Shown: positions 1 through 6,605 of the stretch, piece by piece
How positions within the stretch are numbered: position 1 is the stretch's first letter
Layout of the letters: each line of letters opens with the position of its first letter
Source of the DNA: Clostridia bacterium
GTDB taxonomy: Bacteria; Bacillota; Clostridia; Christensenellales; CAG-138
Length of the DNA: 32,243 bases
Assembly (NCBI GenBank): GCA_017388175.1
Contig: JAFOTD010000077.1
Location: 1 to 32,243, forward strand
Direction of reading: 5' to 3'
Made by a program: the position numbers and the translations under genes
The notes under the pieces: model-generated
What the model was told of the DNA's origin: nothing
The model's database searches: none
Seen by the model: the letters and a program-made list of their open reading frames with translations, nothing else

Positions 1-171
1 CTCCAGAATATCGATCAGCGTCGCGATCGAAGGCGACGTGATATCGTTTTCCAGCTGTGAAATGAACCCCTTCGTCAGCTCGGTCCTTGCGGCAAGCTCT
101 TCCTGCGTCAGTCCGAGCTTTACGCGAAGCCTTCGAAGCTTACGCCCGATCTCCGGTCTGCCCGTTTCCAT
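1..171 (-). CDS. XRE-family HTH transcriptional regulator, N-terminal part only (cut by window edge)
   Basis: The first 57 codons read as a helix-turn-helix of the XRE/Cro type: a basic start ([20 protein letters not shown]), then a recognition helix region ending [17 protein letters not shown]. The ATG at 171 is preceded by an AAAGGA-type Shine-Dalgarno site. This N-terminus is typical of XRE regulators that carry a C-terminal cupin domain (PuuR-like, often next to polyamine transport genes), but the rest of the protein lies outside the window, so the effector domain and target are unknown. Its promoter and a perfect inverted repeat lie directly upstream, which suggests it represses itself. 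Confidence is high for the HTH class and low for anything more specific. Confidence 0.85.
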   Translation of the reverse strand, partial: METGRPEIGRKLRRLRVKLGLTQEELAARTELTKGFISQLENDITSPSIATLIDILE

Positions 172-193
172 CGTGTCTATCCTTTCTAAACAT

Positions 194-216
194 AAAGTTT
201 ACATTCACTAAACTTT
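194..216. promoter_or_regulatory. Perfect inverted repeat, likely operator of the XRE regulator
   Basis: AAAGTTTA, 7 nt, TAAACTTT: an exact 8-bp palindrome. It lies just downstream of the predicted -10 of the regulator gene and upstream of its start codon, the usual place for an autorepressor site. Binding is inferred, not shown. Confidence 0.55.
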
Positions 217-225
217 CTGCGCTAT

Positions 226-254
226 ATAATGCCATACAACGCATGCTTTGTCAA
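226..254 (-). promoter_or_regulatory. Sigma-A-type promoter for the XRE regulator
   Basis: On the minus strand TTGACA (249-254), a 17-nt spacer and CATTAT (226-231). The -35 is a perfect consensus; the -10 matches four of six. The transcript would start inside or next to the inverted repeat at 194-216. Confidence 0.55.
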
Positions 255-304
255 CCCATTTTTGTCGATTCCGCGCTGTTTTTTTACCTGCCGCAAAACA
301 ATCA

Positions 305-333
305 TTGCAAGCGTGCGGTCGTCGTGCTATACT
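305..333 (+). promoter_or_regulatory. Promoter of the lipoprotein gene
   Basis: TTGCAA (305-310), 17 nt, TATACT (328-333), about 45 nt before the lipoprotein start codon. Confidence 0.6.
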
Positions 334-375
334 GTGACCGATCGGAAGATCAATTTCCACGAAAAGGAGATGCCT

Positions 376-792
376 ATGAATCACACAATCGCAAAGCGCG
401 TCAGTCTGCTGCTCGTCGTGCTTCTGCTCGCCGTCAGCCTGATCGCATGTCAAAAGGATAAGGATACCGAAGAAACGTCAAACGAGCCCGATCCCGCTGT
501 GGGCACCTATGCCGGCGTATACGGCAAGTGGGTCGGTTCCGAAGAACCGACTTCCGCAGAAAACGACCCGTTTTCGATGGATCTGAACGCGGACGGAACC
601 GGCACGTTCCATCGCGACGGTATGGACTTTGATCTGACCTGGACGCTTGACGGAACGGCAATCACCATCAAGGAGACCTTCGTCAGTCTGGAGAACAATT
701 ACGCCGGAACGCTCGAAAACGGCAAGCTGCACATCTTCAACGGCGATCCGGAAGACGAGCTTACTTATGAGTACATGTTTGAAAAGAAATAA
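376..792 (+). CDS. Small secreted lipoprotein of unknown function
   Basis: 138 residues. The N-terminus is a lipoprotein signal peptide: two basic residues (K7, R8), a hydrophobic stretch and a lipobox LIAC with the modified cysteine at position 25. The mature part begins with an acidic linker. It continues as a compact beta-rich domain with repeated G-T and W-x-L-D-G patterns (for example DLNADGTGTF and TWTLDGTAI), resembling small lipocalin-like folds; this is an impression, not an assignment. ATG 376 was chosen over ATG 370 because GGAG at 366-369 is six bases from 376 but touches 370. It is monocistronic, with its own promoter and a hairpin terminator. The likely location is the outer face of the membrane. 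Confidence 0.85.
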   Translation: MNHTIAKRVSLLLVVLLLAVSLIACQKDKDTEETSNEPDPAVGTYAGVYGKWVGSEEPTSAENDPFSMDLNADGTGTFHRDGMDFDLTWTLDGTAITIKETFVSLENNYAGTLENGKLHIFNGDPEDELTYEYMFEKK

Positions 793-806
793 GACCGGAC
801 ACGAAA

Positions 807-836
807 AAAGCCGCAGCGCGCCTGCGGCTTTCTTTT
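807..836. terminator. Bidirectional intrinsic terminator
   Basis: A ten-base-pair stem (807-816 with 822-831), a 5-nt loop and a T-rich tail on the plus side; an A-run before it gives a U-tract on the minus side. It ends the lipoprotein gene and the converging hydrolase gene, whose stop codon lies inside the tail. Confidence 0.8.
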
Positions 837-1518
837 ATGCGCCGATTCCATCGTAAAACACAGAGACCGCATCGTTGAACGCTTCGGGGGCCTCCTCCGC
901 CACGGCGTGCGTGCCGGGCAGAAATACGAGCTTCGCATTCGGGATCCGCTCTGCGATCAGGCGCGTATGCGCCGCGGGGATCAGGTCATGATCGCCCGCG
1001 ATTACCAGCGTCGGCGCACGGATCGCAGAAAGCTCCTCCGGGCGGATCTGCGGTTCAAACAGCATGAGCCTCAAAAGCCCCGCTTCATGCCGTTCCTCCC
1101 CCGTTTCCGCTTCGCGGATCGTCTCGTACCGCTTTGCGATTTCATCGACGAACGACGGCTCCAGTCCGGAAGGATCGAGGTTGCCGCTGTTCAGCACGAG
1201 CGACGAGACCCGCTCCGGATACCGCAGGGTAAACAGCATGGCGATATTCGCGCCATCCGACGCACCCAAAAGGTGCGCTTTTTCTATGCGCTGTTCCTCC
1301 ATGAAATCTTTGAGATCGTCGGCAAACTGCGAGAGCGTAAACGGCTTCTTTCCCATCGGGCTTTGCCCGTGTCCGCGTGTATCGACGGCATAGACCGTGA
1401 AGCGGTCTGACAGTCTTTTGATCTGCCCGCAGAAAAAGCCGTGATCGTCGCCGTTTCCGTGCAACAGAAGCAGCGGCTCTCCTCGCCCGCATTGTTCAAA
1501 GTACAGCGAAATATCCAT
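835..1518 (-). CDS. Alpha/beta hydrolase
   Basis: 227 residues with the full alpha/beta hydrolase signature: oxyanion-hole motif HGNG (residues 20-23), a DTRGHG strand-turn, nucleophile elbow GASDG with Ser87, acid Asp178 in GDHD, and catalytic His204 in GTHA. The small lid and length fit the broad family of soluble esterases and C-C hydrolases; the substrate cannot be told. The start at 1518 is chosen because a GGAGGAC ribosome site precedes it; a TTG at 1575 overlapping the upstream stop is possible but lacks such a site. The gene follows the uridine kinase gene by 53 bases and probably shares its promoter. Confidence 0.9.
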   Translation of the reverse strand: MDISLYFEQCGRGEPLLLLHGNGDDHGFFCGQIKRLSDRFTVYAVDTRGHGQSPMGKKPFTLSQFADDLKDFMEEQRIEKAHLLGASDGANIAMLFTLRYPERVSSLVLNSGNLDPSGLEPSFVDEIAKRYETIREAETGEERHEAGLLRLMLFEPQIRPEELSAIRAPTLVIAGDHDLIPAAHTRLIAERIPNAKLVFLPGTHAVAEEAPEAFNDAVSVFYDGIGA

Positions 1519-1571
1519 TTGTCCTCCGCTACGAAAAACGGAGACGGATCGCTCCGTCCCCGCGTTATTGT

Positions 1572-2249
1572 TCAATCGTCATCGCGATCGGGTTCCTCCG
1601 CCTCGATCTGCTGCCGCACGCCGGACTCCTTCTCAAAGCGCTCAGCGAGCACCTTGGTCGTCAGATATGCGGAAATGCAGTCGATCGCCATCTTGTTCTT
1701 GCCGCCGCGCATGATCGCGAAGTCCGCTTCCGTGATATAGTTCTGAATGTATTTTTCATACATGGGCTTGACCGTCTCGACATACTGCTCGGCGATGTTG
1801 TCGATCGTTCTGCCGCGGCTCTTGATATCGCGCTTGATGCGGCGCAGCAGGCAGATATCGATATCGACGTGCATATAGACCTTCAGAACCATGCGTTCGA
1901 CGAGACGCGGGTCATGGAACATATGAATGCCTTCCATAATCAGAACTTCGGGCGGATAGATGAGCTCGTCCGAATCCGCTCTGAGGTGCGCGGCGTAGTC
2001 ATAGCCCTTTCTGGTGATCGGCTTGCCGCTCTCGAGCGTGTCCAGATCACGGATGATCTCGTCGTAATCAAAGATGTTCGGCTCGTCGTAGTTGATGTGC
2101 ACGCGTTCCTCAAACGGCAGCTCCGGAAAGCTTTTGTAATAGCAGTCCTGACCGATGATGACGCAGCTGCACGAAAGGCTGTCCTGAATGCGCTTTGCCA
2201 GCGTGCTCTTGCCGCTTCCCGATGCCCCGCAGATGCCCACTATGATCAT
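1572..2249 (-). CDS. udk: Uridine kinase family protein
   Basis: 225 residues. The P-loop is GASGSGKST (residues 8-16). The middle carries the uridine kinase hallmarks: a QDCYYK segment, NYDEP, the EGIH stretch after strand 3, and the lid DICLLRRIKRDIKSRGR, followed by AQ/EQY..TVKPM, all lining up with bacterial Udk. The family phosphorylates uridine (and cytidine) with ATP or GTP in pyrimidine salvage. The acidic tail EEPDRDDD is not conserved. The start ATG has a GGGGGAG site six bases away. It is the first gene of a two-gene transcript with the hydrolase and is divergent from a cytidylate-kinase-like gene. Confidence 0.88.
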   Translation of the reverse strand: MIIVGICGASGSGKSTLAKRIQDSLSCSCVIIGQDCYYKSFPELPFEERVHINYDEPNIFDYDEIIRDLDTLESGKPITRKGYDYAAHLRADSDELIYPPEVLIMEGIHMFHDPRLVERMVLKVYMHVDIDICLLRRIKRDIKSRGRTIDNIAEQYVETVKPMYEKYIQNYITEADFAIMRGGKNKMAIDCISAYLTTKVLAERFEKESGVRQQIEAEEPDRDDD

Positions 2250-2282
2250 ATGATGCTCCCCCCTGTATCATCTTTCTTTGTT

Positions 2283-2311
2283 ATTGTACCCCAAATCCCG
2301 GCTCCGTGCAA
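2283..2311 (-). promoter_or_regulatory. Promoter of the uridine kinase-hydrolase operon
   Basis: On the minus strand TTGCAC (2306-2311), 17 nt, TACAAT (2283-2288), 34 nt before the start codon. Confidence 0.65.
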
Positions 2312-2349
2312 GTGTCTTTCTGCGTCCCGTGCCGATTTATGCGATCCGA

Positions 2350-2378
2350 TTGACATTTTTGAAAAAAAGGACTATATT
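2350..2378 (+). promoter_or_regulatory. Promoter of the cytidylate-kinase-like/MATE operon
   Basis: TTGACA (2350-2355), 17 nt, TATATT (2373-2378). A perfect -35 in AT-rich DNA that stands out from its GC-rich surroundings. Confidence 0.7.
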
Positions 2379-2433
2379 TTTGATATACAATGTTTGCGGT
2401 AAGCCTCGTGCCGCACGAAAAAAGGAGCATATT

Positions 2434-3054
2434 ATGAATATTATAACTGTCAGCCGCGAATTCGGTTCCGGCGGCCGCGAGCTCGGCAAGCGCGTCGCAG
2501 ATCTTTTGGGGTACGACTATTACGACAGCGAGATCATTTCCGCCATCGCCAAAAACAGCGGACTTGACGCAAACTACGTCGAAACCACGCTGGACAATCA
2601 CGGTTGGCAGGATTTCCCTGTTTCATTCGGCGGAACGATGCATTCGGTCGCGTACATGCAGGCAAGCCGGATCGACCTGCTCGTGCAGCAGAAAAAGGTC
2701 ATCGAAGGCATCGCAGCTCTCGGCAAGGACTGCGTCATCATCGGCCGCAACGCAGACGCGATTTTAAAGGATCTGCATCCGTTCAGCCTCTTCGTCTGTG
2801 CCGACACCGAAGCGAAGATCAAGCGCTGCCGTGCCCGCGCCCGTGCGGATGAGAAGCTCACCGACCGCGAGCTCGTCCGCAAGATGAAGGAAATCGACAA
2901 GGCCCGCGCCCGCACGCGCGATTTTCTGACCGGCAGCAAGTGGGGCCAGTGTCGAAGCTACCACCTGACGGTCAACACCGGCGACTGGGATATGAAGGTG
3001 CTTGCAAAGGCCGTCGCGCAAACCGCGCAGGACTGGTTTTCAAGCAAGGCATGA
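2434..3054 (+). CDS. Cytidylate kinase-like family protein
   Basis: 206 residues. It opens with ITVSREFGSGGRELGKRVAD, the glycine-rich P-loop variant of the cytidylate-kinase-like family (Pfam Cytidylate_kin2), followed by the GYDYYD segment. GRNAD and a basic arginine-rich lid (CRARARADEKL) follow. These proteins are related to Cmk but usually lack a proven substrate, so the exact nucleotide is uncertain. The start at 2434 has AAAGGAG six bases upstream; longer in-frame extensions have no site and run into the promoter. The stop overlaps the next start (ATGA), so MATE transporter translation is probably coupled to it. Confidence 0.87.
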   Translation: MNIITVSREFGSGGRELGKRVADLLGYDYYDSEIISAIAKNSGLDANYVETTLDNHGWQDFPVSFGGTMHSVAYMQASRIDLLVQQKKVIEGIAALGKDCVIIGRNADAILKDLHPFSLFVCADTEAKIKRCRARARADEKLTDRELVRKMKEIDKARARTRDFLTGSKWGQCRSYHLTVNTGDWDMKVLAKAVAQTAQDWFSSKA

Positions 3055-4385
3055 GCATCCGTCTGTCCGACCACTTCACGTATCGAAAACTGCTGCGATT
3101 TACCCTGCCGTCCATCGCCATGATGATCTTTACCTCGATCTACGGCGTGGTCGACGGGTATTTTGTTTCCAATTTTGCGGGCAAAGAGCCGTTCACCGCG
3201 GTCAATCTGATCTTTCCGTTCATCATGGTCGTATCGACCGTCGGCTTCATGTTCGGCACCGGCGGCACGGCGCTCGTCTCAAAGACCTTCGGCGAAGGCG
3301 ATCCTGACCGCGCAAACCGGTATTTCTCGCTGTTTGTCTACGTTTCGTTCCTGCTCGGCGTCCTGTTTTCGGTGCTCGGGATCATCTTCCTTCGTCCGAT
3401 CGCAAAGCTTCTCGGCGCGGAGGGAACGCTGCTTGAAAACTGCGTCCTTTACGGCAGAATCGTCATTACGGCAATGCCGTTTTTCGTGCTGCAGCTTCTG
3501 TTCCAGAGTTTTTTCGTCGCCGCTGAAAAGCCGACGCTCGGCTTCTGGGTCATCGTCGCGGGCGGTGTGACCAACATGATCGGCGACGCGGTGCTCGTTA
3601 CGCTGCTCCCGCAGGAGCTGAAACTTGCCGGCGCGGCGATCGCGACCGCGCTCGGGCAAATTGTTGGCGGCGGCGTGCCGCTGATCTACTTCTTCCGAAA
3701 AAATACAAGCATTCTGCGGCTCGGCAGAACGCGCTTCGACAGACGCGCGCTGCTTAAAGCGGCGACCAACGGCGTTTCGGAACTTGTCAGCAACGCCGCG
3801 ATGAGCGCCGTCGGTATGGTCATGAACGTGCAGCTTTTAAAGTATGCCGGTGAAAACGGCGTCGCTGCGTACGGCGTCATGATGTACGTGAGCATGATCT
3901 TCTCCGGTGTCTTCATCGGCTACTCCGTCGGCACGGCGCCGGTGATCGGCTTCCATTTCGGAGCGAAGGATCACGACGAGCTGAAAAGCCTTCTGAAGAA
4001 GAGCCTCCTGATGCTATTGATCGGCGGCGTCGCAATGGTCGCCGCGGCGGAAGCGTTGGCGCGTCCGCTCGCGCTGCTGTTCGTCGGCTATGACGCGGAG
4101 CTGATGCGGCTCACCGAATCCGGCTTCCGCATCTTCGGTCTCTCCTTCTTCTTCATGGGATTTGCGATCTTCGGTTCCGGTTTCTTTACCGCGCTGAACG
4201 ACGGTATGACCTCCGCGATCATATCATTCCTGCGCACGCTCGTGTTTGAGCTCGGCGCGATCCTCGTTCTGCCGCTGCTGTTCGGCATCAACGGACTTTG
4301 GTTCTCCGTCGTCGTCGCAGAGCTGATGGCGACCGTCCTTTCCTTCCTGTTTATGGCGGCAAAGCATAAGCGATACGGATATTGA
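3051..4385 (+). CDS. MATE family efflux transporter (MepA-like)
   Basis: 444 residues with about twelve hydrophobic segments, the usual MATE size. The start of the protein (LRFTLPSIAMMIFTSIYGVV, then VDGYFVSNFAGKEPFTAVNL) and the FGTGGTALVSKTFGEGD loop are characteristic of the MepA-type branch of polyspecific drug/cation antiporters in Firmicutes. It would sit in the cytoplasmic membrane and export organic cations or drugs using an ion gradient. The ATG at 3051 overlaps the stop of the kinase-like gene by four bases and has only a weak AAGG, consistent with coupled translation. A hairpin terminator follows directly. Confidence 0.92.
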   Translation: MSIRLSDHFTYRKLLRFTLPSIAMMIFTSIYGVVDGYFVSNFAGKEPFTAVNLIFPFIMVVSTVGFMFGTGGTALVSKTFGEGDPDRANRYFSLFVYVSFLLGVLFSVLGIIFLRPIAKLLGAEGTLLENCVLYGRIVITAMPFFVLQLLFQSFFVAAEKPTLGFWVIVAGGVTNMIGDAVLVTLLPQELKLAGAAIATALGQIVGGGVPLIYFFRKNTSILRLGRTRFDRRALLKAATNGVSELVSNAAMSAVGMVMNVQLLKYAGENGVAAYGVMMYVSMIFSGVFIGYSVGTAPVIGFHFGAKDHDELKSLLKKSLLMLLIGGVAMVAAAEALARPLALLFVGYDAELMRLTESGFRIFGLSFFFMGFAIFGSGFFTALNDGMTSAIISFLRTLVFELGAILVLPLLFGINGLWFSVVVAELMATVLSFLFMAAKHKRYGY

Positions 4386-4395
4386 AACACACGGC

Positions 4396-4424
4396 AAAAA
4401 GGAGGGTGCGTCCCTCCTTTTATT
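4396..4424. terminator. Bidirectional intrinsic terminator after the MATE gene
   Basis: A ten-base-pair stem with core GGAGGG/CCCTCC and flanking A/T runs (4397-4406 with 4412-4421). T-runs on both sides let it also stop the converging sigma-fusion transcript. A separate 7-bp hairpin (TACGCCG, 4-nt loop, CGGCGTA) lies at 4453-4470 without a U-tract. Confidence 0.8.
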
Positions 4425-4492
4425 GATTTCAGCCTTCAGGGCACGCGCGCTGTACGCCGTCTCCGGCGTATCCTTTGCGGCAGTCCCCCGCT

Positions 4493-6442
4493 TTACTCCG
4501 TCTGCTGCGGGCCTTCAAGATAATCCTCATAATAGAGATAATCTCCGAAACGGATCGAATAGGGTTGATAACGGTAACGCTTCTGCACTTCCGTTGATAC
4601 GGTTTCAACCTGGCCGTAACCCCCGTGATTCTTATAGCTCTTGTAAGACTCCTGAATCAAATATGAGAAATCAGATTTTTCATACTGCCAGTTCGTCCAT
4701 TTCGAATAGTAATTGCTCCAGATCTCATACTCGCCCTCTTTCAAGTATACCTTCCACAGACCGGTCTCCTCGTTCTTTTCAAATCGATACTTGTACAGGT
4801 AACAGTGCCGTGTATAGTCCGCGTAAGCAGAGGTGTCCTCCGTTTCCGTAATGAATCGATCTCCTCCCCAATAGATACTTAATGAAAGAGTATAGGAATC
4901 CATACCCAGGTTTTCTCTATCCTCTTCATAATCATACCAATGCTCCCATCCGTCGATAGACTCCGGACCGCGTCCGTCCTCGTCATCACCGCAGTAATAC
5001 CACATCCGGATCTTGAGTCTTCCCCGGTATTGCGTTTCCGTTTTCAAAGCGTCCTCCGGCGGCAGCTCCGTGCTCCATTCCGTCCATTGCCCGTCATCGG
5101 ATTGATCATCTTCCTGTTCTCTTGAACCCATATACCGAACCCGGTAGACCGCCCATTCATGCTCCGTCTCCCCGTTTATCGCCAATCCGTCACCGAGATA
5201 AACAAAAAGGCAGGTACCGTCCTTAAGAACCATTTCATAGCAAGGGAGCTCCGATTCCGGCACCCCCTGTTTCCATGCATCGGTGTTCCGGAACGCGCAA
5301 TATGCGGTAAGGCTGTGCACCTCCCGGATCTCCGCGACCGGACTGTCGTTTACGTATTCATACGGATTGTTTCCCGCAAGGATTTCATAGAGTTTATTCA
5401 AAATAAACTTTGCTTCGATCTCCGGAAGCTCCGTAAGACGCATCAGCGTTTCCTCCGGCGTTTCCTCCTCCGGCTCCGGTTCCGGCGTCGTTTCCGGCGT
5501 CGGCGCTGCCGTCGGCGTATAAACCGCCGTCGCTGACGGCGCTGCCGTCGTTTCTTCCACGATCGCCGCCGGTTCGGCAGGTTGCCGCGTTGCAAGCACC
5601 GTACCCGTCACCGCACCGCCGAGCAGGACCGCTGCCGCAACCCCCGCAACCGCCTTCCCCGCTGCCGTCGCAAAGAACGCCGCGATCCCCGAGGACGCCG
5701 CCGTTGTCGCGGTCGCTGCCGTCGCCGCAGTTGCCGCAGTCGCAGTCGCTGCGGCCGCCGCGATCCCTCCCGCTGCGATCGGCGCCGTTACGCCCGCCGC
5801 CGATTTGCCCAGGAAGTACGCAAGGAACGGAATCGGCGACGCGCCGTACAGCTTGACGCCCTGTTTCTCGAACGCCTGCACGCCTTCCTTGATCGACTTT
5901 CGCGCGTAGTTCAGCCGGCTTTTGATCGTCCCTTCCGAAACGTTCAGCGCTTCCGCGATCTCGCGCGTTTTCATTTCGTCGTAGTAATAGAGCATCACGC
6001 ACATGCGCTGCTCGTCCGGCAGACGGTCCACGAGCTCGACGATCATGCGCCGCGTCTCTTCGTTGTCCAGCGCCTTGTCCGGGATCCGCTGCTCGTCAAG
6101 TTCCTCGAAATTCGTGAACGGATCCGTGCCGTCCTCGCTTTCGGACAGAAGAAACTCCCGGTTCACCTTTGAAAGCTGCGTCTTGCAGCGGTTTGCCGTG
6201 ATCCGCTTGACCCATCCAACGTATGTGTGCGGATCGCTGAGCGTTCCGATCTTCTGATAGATCGCGATCAGAACATCCTGTGTCGCATCCTGCGCCTTAT
6301 GCTCGTCCCGAAGCATCCGGAGACAGTTGTAATATACCGCATCCTGCACGTCCTGAAGGATCCGGTCCATCGCCTCCGCATTTCCGTCCTGCGCAAGACG
6401 CACGTCCGCGGCGATCGTTTCGTAGCTGCGTTCTTTCCCCAT
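4493..6442 (-). CDS. ECF-like sigma factor fused to a transmembrane segment and an outer domain
   Basis: 649 residues in one unbroken frame. Residues 24-93 read as sigma-70 region 2 (AQDATQDVLIAIYQKI, then WVKRITANRCKTQL). Residues 132-185 are region 4 with a helix-turn-helix (TREIAEALNVSEGTIKSRL). After it come an Ala/Thr-rich stretch (217-260), one clear transmembrane helix (about 263-285), a Pro/Thr/Glu linker (286-335), and a C-terminal domain (336-649) rich in Tyr, Trp and acidic residues that I do not recognise. Topology suggests the sigma domains are cytoplasmic and the tail outside. The start at 6442 has AAAGGAG eight bases upstream and a promoter just before it; upstream in-frame codons precede the transcript start. 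Tethering would need proteolysis, or a membrane-bound mode of action, to release the sigma part. Confidence 0.85.
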   Translation of the reverse strand: MGKERSYETIAADVRLAQDGNAEAMDRILQDVQDAVYYNCLRMLRDEHKAQDATQDVLIAIYQKIGTLSDPHTYVGWVKRITANRCKTQLSKVNREFLLSESEDGTDPFTNFEELDEQRIPDKALDNEETRRMIVELVDRLPDEQRMCVMLYYYDEMKTREIAEALNVSEGTIKSRLNYARKSIKEGVQAFEKQGVKLYGASPIPFLAYFLGKSAAGVTAPIAAGGIAAAAATATAATAATAATATTAASSGIAAFFATAAGKAVAGVAAAVLLGGAVTGTVLATRQPAEPAAIVEETTAAPSATAVYTPTAAPTPETTPEPEPEEETPEETLMRLTELPEIEAKFILNKLYEILAGNNPYEYVNDSPVAEIREVHSLTAYCAFRNTDAWKQGVPESELPCYEMVLKDGTCLFVYLGDGLAINGETEHEWAVYRVRYMGSREQEDDQSDDGQWTEWSTELPPEDALKTETQYRGRLKIRMWYYCGDDEDGRGPESIDGWEHWYDYEEDRENLGMDSYTLSLSIYWGGDRFITETEDTSAYADYTRHCYLYKYRFEKNEETGLWKVYLKEGEYEIWSNYYSKWTNWQYEKSDFSYLIQESYKSYKNHGGYGQVETVSTEVQKRYRYQPYSIRFGDYLYYEDYLEGPQQTE

Positions 6443-6463
6443 GCTCCGTTCTCCTTTTATAAA

Positions 6464-6492
6464 AGTATACATGATTCCGTTCCGTTCGGCAA
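6464..6492 (-). promoter_or_regulatory. Promoter of the sigma-fusion gene
   Basis: Minus strand TTGCCG (6487-6492), 17 nt, TATACT (6464-6469), about 20 nt before the start codon. It supports starting the protein at 6442. Confidence 0.55.
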
Positions 6493-6554
6493 CCTCCGCC
6501 GTCTTTTTTCTTTTCATTCAGTATGACAAAGCGGAAACCGCGTTGGTTTTATAA

Positions 6555-6590
6555 AAATGAAAAAAGCGAAGGATTTTTTCCTTCGCTTTC
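6555..6590 (-). terminator. Intrinsic terminator of the ECF sigma/propeller operon
   Basis: An eleven-base-pair stem (6563-6573 with 6579-6589, core AGCGAAGGA) with a 5-nt loop, followed on the minus strand by a T-rich tail, just after the propeller gene stop. Confidence 0.85.
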
Positions 6591-6605
6591 CTGTCTGAAT
6601 ATTGA

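Noticed and set aside
2940..3050. Longer start for the MATE transporter
   Set aside because: It would overlap the kinase-like gene by more than 100 bases; the ATGA overlap at 3051 begins right before the first membrane helix region.
4453..4470. Hairpin TACGCCG-4-CGGCGTA as terminator of the sigma-fusion gene
   Set aside because: No U-tract follows on the minus strand; the hairpin at 4396-4424 serves better.
5600..5790. Short GC-rich repeats (GCCGTCGC-like) looking like a tandem repeat array
   Set aside because: They are in frame and encode the Ala/Thr-rich segment of the sigma-fusion protein; not a CRISPR or independent repeat.
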